Assembly (NCBI RefSeq): GCF_000689395.1 | Contig: NZ_HG966617.1 | Span: forward strand, 2,168,221-2,232,220 | Direction of reading: 5' to 3' | Length of the DNA stretch: 64,000 nucleotides | DNA from: Candidatus Phaeomarinobacter ectocarpi | Lineage (GTDB): Bacteria; Pseudomonadota; Alphaproteobacteria; CGMCC-115125 | Part shown: positions 28,319 through 38,764 of the stretch, one piece after another | How the letters are laid out: every line of letters begins with the position of its first letter | Numbering within the stretch: the first letter of the stretch is position 1 | The notes under the pieces: model-generated | What the model was told of the DNA's origin: nothing | Databases searched by the model: none | What the model saw: the letters and a program-made list of their open reading frames with translations, nothing else | Translations under genes and position numbers: made by a program

Positions 28319-28732
28319 ATGACCTTCAAGACTTTCTTCGCCGCTGCGGCCATTGCCGTCTCCAGCCTCTTCGCCGTTGTCCTGCCTGCGTCCGCAGACA
28401 CCCACAACGCCGCCCGCGCCTTCGACGTCGCCGAAAAGCCGCTCGACGGCTCCTGGTCCATCGAGACCCGTGAAGACGGTGCCTACATCGTGCTCAGCGA
28501 CGACTTCCGCACCAGCAACGCCCCCGACCTCAAGATCTTCCTGTCCCAGCAGGACGTGAACGACGTACGCGACAACACCGCCACCAACAACGCCGTCCTC
28601 GTCTCCAAGCTCGACAGCACATCAGGTGCCCAGGAATACAAGCTGCCTGCAGACTTCAGCACCGATGCCTACACCTCCGTGCTCATCCACTGCGAGCAGT
28701 TCTCTGTCTTCTGGGGCGGCGCCAACCTCTAA
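28319..28732 (+). CDS. DM13-domain exported protein
   Basis: A 137-residue protein with a signal peptide (to about 26, ASADT) and a DM13 domain: GSWSIETREDGAYIVLSDDF, APDLKIFLS, AQEYKLPADF and the conserved single cysteine in VLIHCEQFSVFWGGANL. DM13 domains are proposed redox modules with a near-invariant cysteine. It is monocistronic, with a strong terminator 22 nt after the stop and a divergent panD operon upstream. Confidence 0.85.
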   Translation: MTFKTFFAAAAIAVSSLFAVVLPASADTHNAARAFDVAEKPLDGSWSIETREDGAYIVLSDDFRTSNAPDLKIFLSQQDVNDVRDNTATNNAVLVSKLDSTSGAQEYKLPADFSTDAYTSVLIHCEQFSVFWGGANL

Positions 28733-28754
28733 GATCACAAAGCTCAACCCATTG

Positions 28755-28789
28755 AGCCCGGCAGTGGTTTGGCACTGTCGGGCTTTTTT
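28755..28789 (+). terminator. Rho-independent terminator after DM13 gene
   Basis: AGCCCGGCAGTG (28755-28766) pairs with CACTGTCGGGCT (28773-28784) around a six-base loop, with one G-U pair, and six T residues follow. Confidence 0.92.
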
Positions 28790-28889
28790 GTCCGCGTAAT
28801 TGTCTGATTGCGCTACGACATCAAACAAGCGACCATCTTTCCAATCGCCGATACACCATCGGCCCATGATTCCATTTGAAGGATGGTCG

Positions 28890-29756
28890 ATGCAGGACGG
28901 TATTTTCGCTTGGGCAAGCGCATTGCAGGACGCAACACGCGATGTGCTGACACAGGTCATCGCTTACATACCCCAGCTGGCAGGGGCTTTGTTGCTGTTG
29001 TTGCTGGGCTGGCTGGCGGCAAGATTCACACGCATGATTCTGGTGCGCGGCACAGGAGCTGTCACCGCCGGGATCAACCGACTGGTCCCCAAAAACTTCG
29101 CCCTTCGGCTGACACCTTCGGAGCAAGCGATGGGAGTCGTCGGACAGGTCGGATTCTGGGCAGTCCTGTTGCTCTTTGTAACCGCAGCGGCTGAAGCAGC
29201 GGCCCTGCCCATTCTCTCCGCCTGGCTAGACCAGATCGTCGCATTCATGCCTCGTGCCCTGGCCGCTGGCGTCGTGCTCCTTGTCGGGTACGTGCTCTCC
29301 AGCGTGGCCCGTGACGCTGTCACCGCCCCCCTGAGTGCTGCAGGTATTTCTCAGGCACGGTTTGTTGGGGTGGTAGTCCAGGCGACAGTTCTGGCCGCCA
29401 GCGTCATCATCGGCGTCGCGCAGATTGGCGTCGACGTTACTTTCCTCACCATTGTGACGGCCATTGCTCTTGGATCCGTCCTCGTCAGCTTCGCCATCGC
29501 CTTCGCCCTGGGAGCCCGCGATCTGGTGGCTAACCTCATTGGCATACAGCAGATGCGGGGGCGCTTCGTCATCGGGCAGGCCATTCGCCTGGATGGCACA
29601 GAAGGCGAAATTCTCGAGTTCTCCGCAGCTGCCGTCGTGCTTGATACCCCTGACGGGACCATGACCATACCCGGCCAGCGCTACAGTGCTGTCAGCACTC
29701 TCCTCCTGCCGCCAAGATCAGCAGGCGATGCGCCGACCACCGGAGAGAGCTCATGA
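28890..29756 (+). CDS. MscS-like mechanosensitive channel (CmpX/TM-helix type)
   Basis: A 288-residue membrane protein with about five helices. It includes a GALLLLLLGWLAARFTR first segment typical of conserved TM_helix (PF05552) proteins and a C-terminal segment GARDLVANLIGIQQMRGRFVIGQAIRLDGTEGEILE resembling the MscS pore helix and beta domain. It lacks the long C-terminal vestibule of MscS. GAAGGAT 6 nt before the ATG at 28890 fixes the start. It opens a four-gene unit with Mg2+ transport genes; its stop overlaps the next start (ATGA). Confidence 0.83.
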   Translation: MQDGIFAWASALQDATRDVLTQVIAYIPQLAGALLLLLLGWLAARFTRMILVRGTGAVTAGINRLVPKNFALRLTPSEQAMGVVGQVGFWAVLLLFVTAAAEAAALPILSAWLDQIVAFMPRALAAGVVLLVGYVLSSVARDAVTAPLSAAGISQARFVGVVVQATVLAASVIIGVAQIGVDVTFLTIVTAIALGSVLVSFAIAFALGARDLVANLIGIQQMRGRFVIGQAIRLDGTEGEILEFSAAAVVLDTPDGTMTIPGQRYSAVSTLLLPPRSAGDAPTTGESS

Positions 29757-30610
29757 GCATCAATCCATCTATCGCCATCAACTTTGCAGACCGCCACCCA
29801 ACAGATGCGGCCCGGGTTCTCGAAACACTTCAGATTGAAGACGTGACGGCATTCTTTGACGATGTGCCCGCAACCCGTGCAGCGCCTATTCTTGCTGAAA
29901 TGCCGGTGCAGGTTGCCGCCGCCGCAGTCGCCGGGTTCACCCGCGATCATGCAGCGGCCATTATCCGTGTGATCCCCTTTCAGAACGCCGTGCGCATTTT
30001 GCGGCTGGTCGCCTCTGCAGTGCGGACAGAGGTGATGGCAGAGCTTCCCGCCACCCGTGCACGGCAGATCAGCCACGCCTTGCAACTTCCACCCACATCC
30101 GTCGGGGCGTGGACCGATGGATCACAGCCCGCGTTTGCCAAGTCACGACGCGTAAGCGAGTGCTTGGACATTCTGAAATCCAGCCGCGCGAGGGCACCAC
30201 AAACGATCTATGTGGTGGATGACGCGCGGCGCGTGCTTGGGGAACTCCACCTGATGGACCTGGTCCGGGCGCCGCGCGACACCCATGTCGCCGACCTGAA
30301 ACTGGGCAGCGCCGCATCGATTCCCGCCACCATGCCCGTGGCAAGTGCCGCACTGGATGACCGATGGGTCCAAAAAGACGTACTGGCCGTCACCGCCCGG
30401 TCCGGCGAGCTGATCGGTGGGTTCAGCCACCGCGACATGCTGCGCGCCATGGCCAGCCTGAGCGGCGCCACCCAGACCTCCACCGGCGGCGAGCCCGTAT
30501 TGGCAGGTCTGGTCGGGGCCTATCTCACAACCGTGGAAGGCCTCACCGGGACGCTCTTTGCGGACACAGGATCACCCTCAGCCCCGACAAAAGGGGGGCC
30601 CCGCTCATGA
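29753..30610 (+). CDS. Soluble MgtE-like protein (MgtE_N plus CBS, no membrane domain)
   Basis: A 285-residue protein with an MgtE_N-like superhelix (about 1-115, repeats such as APILAEMPVQVAAAAVAGF) and a CBS-domain pair (about 135-245; TIYVVDDARRVLGELHLMDL, SGELIGGFSHRDML). No transmembrane helices follow, unlike real MgtE. It overlaps both neighbours by ATGA, so the three proteins are made together. A Mg2+ or nucleotide sensing role toward MgtE or the channel is likely but unproven. Confidence 0.8.
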   Translation: MSINPSIAINFADRHPTDAARVLETLQIEDVTAFFDDVPATRAAPILAEMPVQVAAAAVAGFTRDHAAAIIRVIPFQNAVRILRLVASAVRTEVMAELPATRARQISHALQLPPTSVGAWTDGSQPAFAKSRRVSECLDILKSSRARAPQTIYVVDDARRVLGELHLMDLVRAPRDTHVADLKLGSAASIPATMPVASAALDDRWVQKDVLAVTARSGELIGGFSHRDMLRAMASLSGATQTSTGGEPVLAGLVGAYLTTVEGLTGTLFADTGSPSAPTKGGPRS

Positions 30611-31932
30611 CCGATCAGGCCAAAAATGCCGCTGGCCGAAACCAGGCCATCAGCCAGCTCACCAAGCGCTACATGCTGGATTACCCCGTTGAAGCCGCGC
30701 GCGAATTTGAGGCCCTCCAGCCCCTTGAAGCTGCAGCAACCCTTGACGGCCAGACCGCAGAAACACTGGCACCGGTTTTCGGGTTTCTGACACCACATTA
30801 CGCGGCCGACCTTCTGCTGGAGCTGACGCCGTCCATCCAGCGCGGCTTGCTCAGTGAGCTGTCGCCCGGCGAAGCGTCCACCATTGCCGGACAGCTCGAT
30901 GACGAAGAGCGCACGCAGCTGTTCAGCAACCTCGATGACGGCATTCGCGAGGACCTGCAGCGCACAATGTCGTATCCCGCGGATTCAGCAGGCCGGATGA
31001 TGGACACCCACTTTGCCGTCTTCCGCCAGACAGACACGGTTGAGCAGGCCCTGGAAACCATTCGCCACAAACGCCTGCGGACAACCCGCAGCCTGTTTCT
31101 CGTGGATGACAATAACCGGCTTGTCTCCCGCGTGACCCTGCAGGACCTCGCCGTCGCCCGCCCCTCGGTCCCGCTTGAAGATCTGGCCGTCCCTACAATT
31201 GCAAGCGTGGACGTGCTGATGCCCCGCGAGCAGGTGGTGGACATTGTGGACACCACCCATGCCGCCGACCTGCCTGTGGTGGATTTTGATCGCCGCGTTA
31301 TCGGCATGATCTACCATGACAAGCTGGTGCAGAGCGTCGCCGAAGACGCCAGCGTGGACCTGCAGACCATGGTGGGTGCCAGCGCCGACGAGCGCGCCCT
31401 GTCGCCCCCCATGTTCGCCGTGCGCAAGCGCCTGCCCTGGCTGCAGATCAATCTGATCACAGCCTTCATGGCCGCAGCCGTTGTTGGCGTGTTTGAGGAA
31501 ACCATTGCGGCCTTTACAGCCCTTGCAGTGCTGCTGCCGGTGGTTGCCGGTCAGTCCGGCAATACCGGCGCCCAGGCCCTTGCCGTCACCATGCGCGGTC
31601 TGGCCCTGCGGGAGATCAGCCTGCGCCAATGGCAGCGCGTCATGACCAAGGAAGCCATCGCGGGCTTCATCAATGGTCTTGCGGTGGCTGTCACCTGCGG
31701 CATCGGCGTTTATCTGTGGAGCGGGTCGTTCGGTCTCGTCGCGGTCATCATGTCTTCCATGGTGATGGCCATGGTCATGGCGGGCCTTGCGGGGGCCGTC
31801 GTCCCCATTGTTCTGACACGCCTGGGACAGGACCCAGCCACCGCGTCGAGCATCATCCTCACCACCGTCACAGACATTGCCGGGTTCTTCTCGTTCCTGG
31901 GCATTGCGACGCTGTTGATGGCCTTTCTTTAG
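30607..31932 (+). CDS. mgtE: Magnesium transporter MgtE
   Basis: A 441-residue Mg2+ channel. An N-terminal superhelix (residues 20-140), a CBS pair (about 145-260) with the MMDTHFAVF linker, then a five-helix membrane domain with NTGAQALAVTMRGLALREI, the MgtE signature region, and the closing TTVTDIAGFFSFLGIATLL. The cytosolic half closes the pore when Mg2+ is high. Its ATG overlaps the upstream stop. The start was placed at 30607 by homology and coupling. Confidence 0.95.
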   Translation: MTDQAKNAAGRNQAISQLTKRYMLDYPVEAAREFEALQPLEAAATLDGQTAETLAPVFGFLTPHYAADLLLELTPSIQRGLLSELSPGEASTIAGQLDDEERTQLFSNLDDGIREDLQRTMSYPADSAGRMMDTHFAVFRQTDTVEQALETIRHKRLRTTRSLFLVDDNNRLVSRVTLQDLAVARPSVPLEDLAVPTIASVDVLMPREQVVDIVDTTHAADLPVVDFDRRVIGMIYHDKLVQSVAEDASVDLQTMVGASADERALSPPMFAVRKRLPWLQINLITAFMAAAVVGVFEETIAAFTALAVLLPVVAGQSGNTGAQALAVTMRGLALREISLRQWQRVMTKEAIAGFINGLAVAVTCGIGVYLWSGSFGLVAVIMSSMVMAMVMAGLAGAVVPIVLTRLGQDPATASSIILTTVTDIAGFFSFLGIATLLMAFL

Positions 31933-31952
31933 GACACATCGGGGGACTAGCG

Positions 31953-32432
31953 ATGGATATTTTTGAGATGAACTACGTGCCCATGTGGGAGGCTGTACTG
32001 CGCATCGTGCTGGCCACCGCGGCAGCTTTGTTGATCGGCCTTGAGCGCCAGTACAAACACAAGCCGCTGGATTTGCGGCCCTACGCCCTTGTGGCTCTGG
32101 GCAGCTGCCTTGCCGTCATCACCATCATGGAGCTGTCGTTCCACGTGGGCGAAGCTGACCTCAACATCGACCCCGCAAAAGTCATCGGCGGCATTCTGGG
32201 TGGCATCGGTTTTATCGGTGCCGGTGCCCTCTTCCGGTCCGATGGCGAAGTTCATGGCGGCGCAACCGCCGCATCGGTCTGGGTCATGGGCACCATCGGT
32301 GTCGCGTTTGGCCTGGGTGCCTACGCCCTGGCCACCCTCGCCACCGCCCTTGCCTTCGGCACCCTGATGCTGGGGAGCTTCATTTCCTACAGAGCGGGCG
32401 AAGGCGTTGAAGACAGTCCCGATACGGAGTGA
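31953..32432 (+). CDS. MgtC/SapB family membrane protein
   Basis: A 159-residue membrane protein with the MgtC/SapB core: RIVLATAAALLIGLERQYKHKPLDLRPYALVALGSCL, GGILGGIGFIGAGALFRSDG and GATAASVWVMGTIGVAFGLG. It corresponds to the conserved N-terminal membrane domain; the C-terminal ACT-like domain of long MgtC proteins is absent. MgtC proteins affect survival at low Mg2+ and inhibit F-type ATPase in some species. It follows mgtE by 20 nt and ends the operon before a bidirectional terminator. Confidence 0.9.
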   Translation: MDIFEMNYVPMWEAVLRIVLATAAALLIGLERQYKHKPLDLRPYALVALGSCLAVITIMELSFHVGEADLNIDPAKVIGGILGGIGFIGAGALFRSDGEVHGGATAASVWVMGTIGVAFGLGAYALATLATALAFGTLMLGSFISYRAGEGVEDSPDTE

Positions 32433-32454
32433 CACCCGCTCCGGTTAAAATACA

Positions 32455-32488
32455 AAAGCCCCGCGCAATGACTTGCGCGGGGCTTTTC
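32455..32488. terminator. Bidirectional terminator between mgtC and rpoD
   Basis: AAAAGCCCCGCGCAA (32455-32469) and TTGCGCGGGGCTTTT (32474-32488) form a perfect 15-bp stem with a four-base loop. A/T runs at both ends allow it to stop the mgt operon on the plus strand and rpoD on the minus strand. Confidence 0.93.
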
Positions 32489-32509
32489 ATTTTTAAAATC
32501 GGCAGCAGC

Positions 32510-34552
<2,043 letters not shown>

Positions 34553-34805
34553 GTGGTCGTGCCACTCCGTATATGCGTCCTAAAACGGGGCATCGCCATG
34601 CCGCCGCGTCAGGTAAATTGTGTTGCGTTCGACGCCTTGCGCCCTGCAATCGCCAAAGATTGCCGGGTAAAGCGCCTGATTTCACGGTGTCAGCGCGCAA
34701 AGCCAAGCGCCTGACAGACAAATCGCGAGCAATCCGCGTGCCGGTTGGAGCTATTCGCTTCCTGCAACCGGTACCTGCGCTGCCCGCGCTTGAATTTCGT
34801 GCCAG

Positions 34806-36698
34806 TTAACTGGCGGTATCCTTCAGGTCCTGCTCAAGCATCATCCGCTTGATCTGCTCAAGCCGGGACCAGTTTTCCTCGCTCGGATCCAACTCGAAAT
34901 CAGCCTGTGCGCGTTGCAGATCAGCTTCAAAACCGCCTGCCGCGCACTCTTTCAACGTAGCGTCAAAGCCCTCCTCGGCAACTGCCGGGTCCGCTTCACC
35001 GCTCGAAAAAGCGACTGTTTTCAAGGCTTGATCAGACAAAAGCCGATGCGCCACGTGGCTCAATCCATGAGATTCCAAGTGGGTGTGCAGCGCCGTCCTG
35101 TCAAGATGGTCCCCTTGCGTCGATACATCTATGATTTCATTAAGCAAACTGTCAAGCGACGGGTCTGAAATGCTGACCCCCGCCAGAGCCTCCGCATGGT
35201 CCGCCACAAGCCAGGGATGGTTGAGCACGGTCAGGACCAGCAACTCATGCGCGCGGCTGGTGACAGGGGCGCCACCGCGCCCCAGAGAACTGCGCATAAG
35301 TGACGGTGTGGCGCCAAGCGCCGCACGATTGAATCCACCACGGCTGCCCCCAAATCCGCCGCCCTGGCCCTGGCGTCGCCCGCCGGAAGAGCCGCTGCGC
35401 CCGTCACGGGACCGTAGGTTGCCCTGCTGGCCGCCAAAGAAGGTTTGCAACTGCTGCTCGAAGGTCTGCGCATAATGCTCGCGCACGGCCTCGTCGCGGA
35501 TGACACGCGGCATCGCCCGAATGGACTTTTGAAACTCGGCACGTTGCTCGGGCGTGTCGATGCGCCGGTCGGTGACTTCCTTTTCCCACAGCACTTTGTA
35601 AAGCGGCTGCGCCTGCGCAATTACATCGCGCATGGCATCCGGCCCTGCTGTCTTGATGAGATCGTCCGGGTCCTTGCCGTCAGGCAGAAACGCAAAGCGG
35701 ACCGAGTGCCCCGCCTTGAGCACCGGCAAGGCACGCTCGGCAGCGCGATAGGCTGCTGCCTGTCCTGCCCGGTCACCGTCGAAGCACAGCACGGGTTCAG
35801 GCGCCAACCGCCACAGCAGACCAATCTGGTCTTCCGTCAATGCAGTGCCGAGCGGCGCAACGGCATGCGCAAGCCCGGCCTGCGCCAGCGCGATGACATC
35901 CATGTACCCCTCCGCCACCAGCACGGCCTGCGCATCAAAGGCAGGCTTACGGGCGCGGGCGAAGTTGTAGACAATGCTGCCTTTGTGAAAAAGCGGCGTG
36001 TCCGGACTATTCAGATATTTTGCCGGCACATCAGCAGAGAGCGCCCGCCCGCCAAAGGCAATGGTGCGACCACGCGCATCGCCAATGGGAAACATGATGC
36101 GGTCACGGAAGCGATCATACGGCTCGCGAATGTCTTCCCCATGGATGATGAGGCCTGCTTCGGCCATCTGCGCATCCGTGATGTTGCGCGCAGACAGATG
36201 CCCTCGCAGAGCCTGCCGGTCACCGGGCGCATAGCCAATGCCAAACTCGGCAATGGTCTTGGGTGTGAGCCCGCGTCGCTCAATATAGGCGCGCGCTTCT
36301 TTTGCCCGTCCGCCTTTGAACTGATCGCGAAAAAACGCATCCGCCATTTCCATGACGTCAATGAGCCCGGCGCGCTTCTTTTCGCGCTCCATGTCCTGAG
36401 GTGTTGCCTTGGGAAGCTCGACCCCCGCCTCGTCCGCCAGCCGCTCAACGGCTTCGGGAAAGGACAGGCCTTCCATCTCCATCATCCATTTGAAGATGTC
36501 GCCATGTTTGCCGGAAGAAAAGCAGTGATAGAACTGCTTTTCATCGTTCACAAAGAAACTCGGCGTCTTCTCCTGATTGAACGGAGACAGACCGGCAAAC
36601 TCGCGCCCCTTGCGTTTCAGACCGACCTTGCGCCCAACCACCTCCGACACGCGAATGCGCGCGCGGATGTCGTCCAGCAACTGGTCAGAAAACTTCAT
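34806..36698 (-). CDS. dnaG: DNA primase
   Basis: A 630-residue primase that lays RNA primers at the replication fork. Order: N-terminal zinc-ribbon-like domain (30-75), TOPRIM core (VAEGYMDVIALAQAG, CFDGDRAGQAAA) and a C-terminal DnaB-binding domain after a Gly/Arg-rich linker near residues 440-465. In the zinc ribbon only one of the four usual ligands remains: residues 38, 41 and 62 are Ser, Asn and Ser (LSPFN, FSSG), while Cys59 is kept. The ATG at 36698 fits homology; a start at 36734 is possible. It is in an operon with yqeY and rpoD. Confidence 0.97.
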   Translation of the reverse strand: MKFSDQLLDDIRARIRVSEVVGRKVGLKRKGREFAGLSPFNQEKTPSFFVNDEKQFYHCFSSGKHGDIFKWMMEMEGLSFPEAVERLADEAGVELPKATPQDMEREKKRAGLIDVMEMADAFFRDQFKGGRAKEARAYIERRGLTPKTIAEFGIGYAPGDRQALRGHLSARNITDAQMAEAGLIIHGEDIREPYDRFRDRIMFPIGDARGRTIAFGGRALSADVPAKYLNSPDTPLFHKGSIVYNFARARKPAFDAQAVLVAEGYMDVIALAQAGLAHAVAPLGTALTEDQIGLLWRLAPEPVLCFDGDRAGQAAAYRAAERALPVLKAGHSVRFAFLPDGKDPDDLIKTAGPDAMRDVIAQAQPLYKVLWEKEVTDRRIDTPEQRAEFQKSIRAMPRVIRDEAVREHYAQTFEQQLQTFFGGQQGNLRSRDGRSGSSGGRRQGQGGGFGGSRGGFNRAALGATPSLMRSSLGRGGAPVTSRAHELLVLTVLNHPWLVADHAEALAGVSISDPSLDSLLNEIIDVSTQGDHLDRTALHTHLESHGLSHVAHRLLSDQALKTVAFSSGEADPAVAEEGFDATLKECAAGGFEADLQRAQADFELDPSEENWSRLEQIKRMMLEQDLKDTAS

Positions 36699-36752
36699 GG
36701 GGGAATGATGCGACCGAGGCGCGCATGAGTCCATAAGGACCCGATGCGGATG

Positions 36753-37202
36753 CTAGCTCAGCAGATCCTTCACGGACTTGCTGGCCTGAGCAAAGTCCAT
36801 TTGGCCGGCATATTTGTCTTTGAGCACGCCCATGCATTTGCCCATGTCCTTGAGGCCATCGGCACCAAGCTCGGCAATCACTTCCTTGCAGGCGGCTTCC
36901 ACTTCGTCCTCGCCCAGTTGCTGGGGCAGGAAGCCTTCAATAATTTCGATTTCTTCGCGTTCCTGAGTCGCAAGCTCGAGACGGCCCGCCTCCTCATAGG
37001 TGGTGGCTGATTCGCGGCGCTGCTTGATCATCTTGGCGAGGATCTGAAGGATTTCACCGTCGCTGACCGGGTCCTTGCCCTCTGACCGGGCATTGATGTC
37101 CCGATCCTTGATGGCAGCCGTGATCAGGCGCAGCGTCGCCAGACGTCGCTTGTCACCAGCCTTGAGCGCGTCCTTGAGGGCCGCTTTGAACGTGTCACGC
37201 AT
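36753..37202 (-). CDS. GatB/YqeY domain-containing protein
   Basis: A 149-residue YqeY-family protein (the C-terminal tRNA-binding domain of GatB found alone): DALKAGDKRRLATLRLITAAIKDRDI, MIKQRRESATTYEEAGR and EIEIIEGFLPQQL. It could bind tRNA, but its task is unknown. It precedes dnaG by 54 nt in an order conserved in many proteobacteria. GGAAG precedes the ATG. The 5' region holds a tandem TGAGACTCAC repeat. Confidence 0.92.
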   Translation of the reverse strand: MRDTFKAALKDALKAGDKRRLATLRLITAAIKDRDINARSEGKDPVSDGEILQILAKMIKQRRESATTYEEAGRLELATQEREEIEIIEGFLPQQLGEDEVEAACKEVIAELGADGLKDMGKCMGVLKDKYAGQMDFAQASKSVKDLLS

Positions 37203-37224
37203 ATCAGTGTCTTCCGGTTGAACC

Positions 37225-37247
37225 TGAGACTCACAGTTGAGACTCAC
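37225..37247. repeat. Tandem TGAGACTCAC in the yqeY leader/promoter
   Basis: TGAGACTCAC occurs at 37225-37234 and again at 37238-37247, a 13-bp period. Each copy contains the quasi-palindrome TGAG-A-CTCA. The pair lies 23-45 nt upstream of the yqeY ATG and could be a protein-binding site. Confidence 0.5.
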
Positions 37248-37358
37248 ATCATGTGTGCATGCAGAGGCAAGAAGGCAAATGACACTTCTTTCGCGGCACC
37301 ACGCCGCAACCCCCTGTAAGCCTTTGATTTTAAATAAAAAATCAGGGCAAATCACAGG

Positions 37359-37387
37359 TTGACGCGGGAGAGGCCTCCCGCTAATTT
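37359..37387 (+). promoter_or_regulatory. carA promoter with palindromic spacer
   Basis: TTGACG (37359-37364) and TAATTT (37382-37387) are separated by exactly 17 bp, close to the sigma-70 consensus. The spacer is a perfect inverted repeat, GCGGGAG (37364-37370) with CTCCCGC (37375-37381). Transcription would start near 37394, leaving a leader of about 110 nt that contains the hairpin GCGCATAC/GTGTGCGC (37455-37476). Confidence 0.7.
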
Positions 37388-37502
37388 CCGCGCCAATTTG
37401 CGCATGCTTGCCGCTTTTACAAGCCCCCACGCGCAAAACTCTGTTATCACCCTCGCGCATACCCCTTTGTGTGCGCCCAAAAGTCCCCAAGGGAGCCTTC
37501 AA

Positions 37503-38744
37503 ATGGCCGAGCCCAATTCTGACGCCCGCCCGCCCGTATCCGGGATGGGGGGAGTCGGATCAGGCTCCACTCCCTCTTGGGAAACCGAAGACAAACCCAC
37601 CACAGCCCGCCTTGTGCTCGCAGACGGCACCGTCTTTGAAGGCTACGGCGTCGGCGCCACCGGCGCTGCTGCGGGCGAAGTCTGCTTCAACACCGCAATG
37701 ACCGGCTATCAGGAAGTGCTGACGGACCCGTCCTATGCGGGCCAGATCATCACCTTCACGTTCCCGCACATCGGCAATGTGGGCACCAATGACGAGGACA
37801 TTGAAACCTCCAACCTGCAGGCCAAGGCCGGTGTCGTGGGCTGCATCCTCAAGGCGGACATCACCGACCCGTCCAACTACCGCTCCTCACAGCATCTGGA
37901 CGCATGGCTCAAGACCCAGGGCATCATCGGCATCTCCGGTCTTGATACCCGAGCGCTGACCAACCTCATCCGCGAAAACGGCATGCCCAACGGCGTCATC
38001 GCTTACGCGGAAGACGGTGTGTTCGACATTGAGGCGTTGACTACACAGGCCAAAGCCTTCCCCGGCCTTGAAGGCATGGAACTCGCCAGGGACGTTACAA
38101 CTGCCGAGCCTTATCAGTGGGACGAAACCAGCTGGAGCTGGGGCGACGGCTATGGCCGCCTCGCCAAGGCCAAATACAAAGTCGTGGCGCTGGACTTCGG
38201 CGCCAAGCGCAACATCCTTCGTCTGCTGGCGGATCAGGGCTGCGCCGTCACCGTCATGCCCTCAACGTCCACCGCAGAAGACGTGCTGGCGCAAAACCCC
38301 GACGGCATCTTCCTCGCTAACGGCCCCGGCGACCCCGCAGCCACCGGCGAATACGCCCTGCCGGAAATCAAGAAGCTCGTGGACTCAGGCAAGCCCATCT
38401 TCGGCATCTGCCTTGGTCACCAGCTGCTGGGTCGCGCTTTAGGCGCCACGACCAAGAAGATGCATCAGGGCCACCACGGCGCCAACCACCCGGTGAAGGA
38501 TTTTACGACCTCCAAGGTCGAGATCACCTCCATGAACCACGGCTTTGCGGTGGAAGCAGGCTCCCTGCCCGACGGCGTGACCGAAACCCACAAATCTCTG
38601 TTCGACAGCTCAAATGCAGGCCTTGAAGCCGACGGCGGCCGCATCTTCTCCGTGCAACACCACCCGGAAGCCTCCCCCGGTCCACAAGACAGCCACTACC
38701 TCTTCGCGCGCTTCGTCGAGCGCATGGCGGAGGCAAAAGGCTAG
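37503..38744 (+). CDS. carA: Carbamoyl-phosphate synthase small subunit
   Basis: A 413-residue glutaminase subunit supplying ammonia to CarB for carbamoyl phosphate (arginine and pyrimidines). The N-terminal CPSase small domain (ARLVLADGTVFEGYG, GEVCFNTAMTGYQEVLTDPSY) is followed by a class I amidotransferase domain with nucleophile Cys in GICLGHQ and His/Glu in HHPEASPGPQD. About 30 extra low-complexity residues precede the domain. AAGGGAG supports the ATG at 37503. carB follows, separated by a reversed small gene. Confidence 0.97.
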   Translation: MAEPNSDARPPVSGMGGVGSGSTPSWETEDKPTTARLVLADGTVFEGYGVGATGAAAGEVCFNTAMTGYQEVLTDPSYAGQIITFTFPHIGNVGTNDEDIETSNLQAKAGVVGCILKADITDPSNYRSSQHLDAWLKTQGIIGISGLDTRALTNLIRENGMPNGVIAYAEDGVFDIEALTTQAKAFPGLEGMELARDVTTAEPYQWDETSWSWGDGYGRLAKAKYKVVALDFGAKRNILRLLADQGCAVTVMPSTSTAEDVLAQNPDGIFLANGPGDPAATGEYALPEIKKLVDSGKPIFGICLGHQLLGRALGATTKKMHQGHHGANHPVKDFTTSKVEITSMNHGFAVEAGSLPDGVTETHKSLFDSSNAGLEADGGRIFSVQHHPEASPGPQDSHYLFARFVERMAEAKG

Positions 38745-38764
38745 TGACGTCTGCGGCTCACATA

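Noticed and set aside
35445-36728. A 427-codon plus-strand open frame
   Set aside because: It is antisense to dnaG, lacks a start context and shows no domain.
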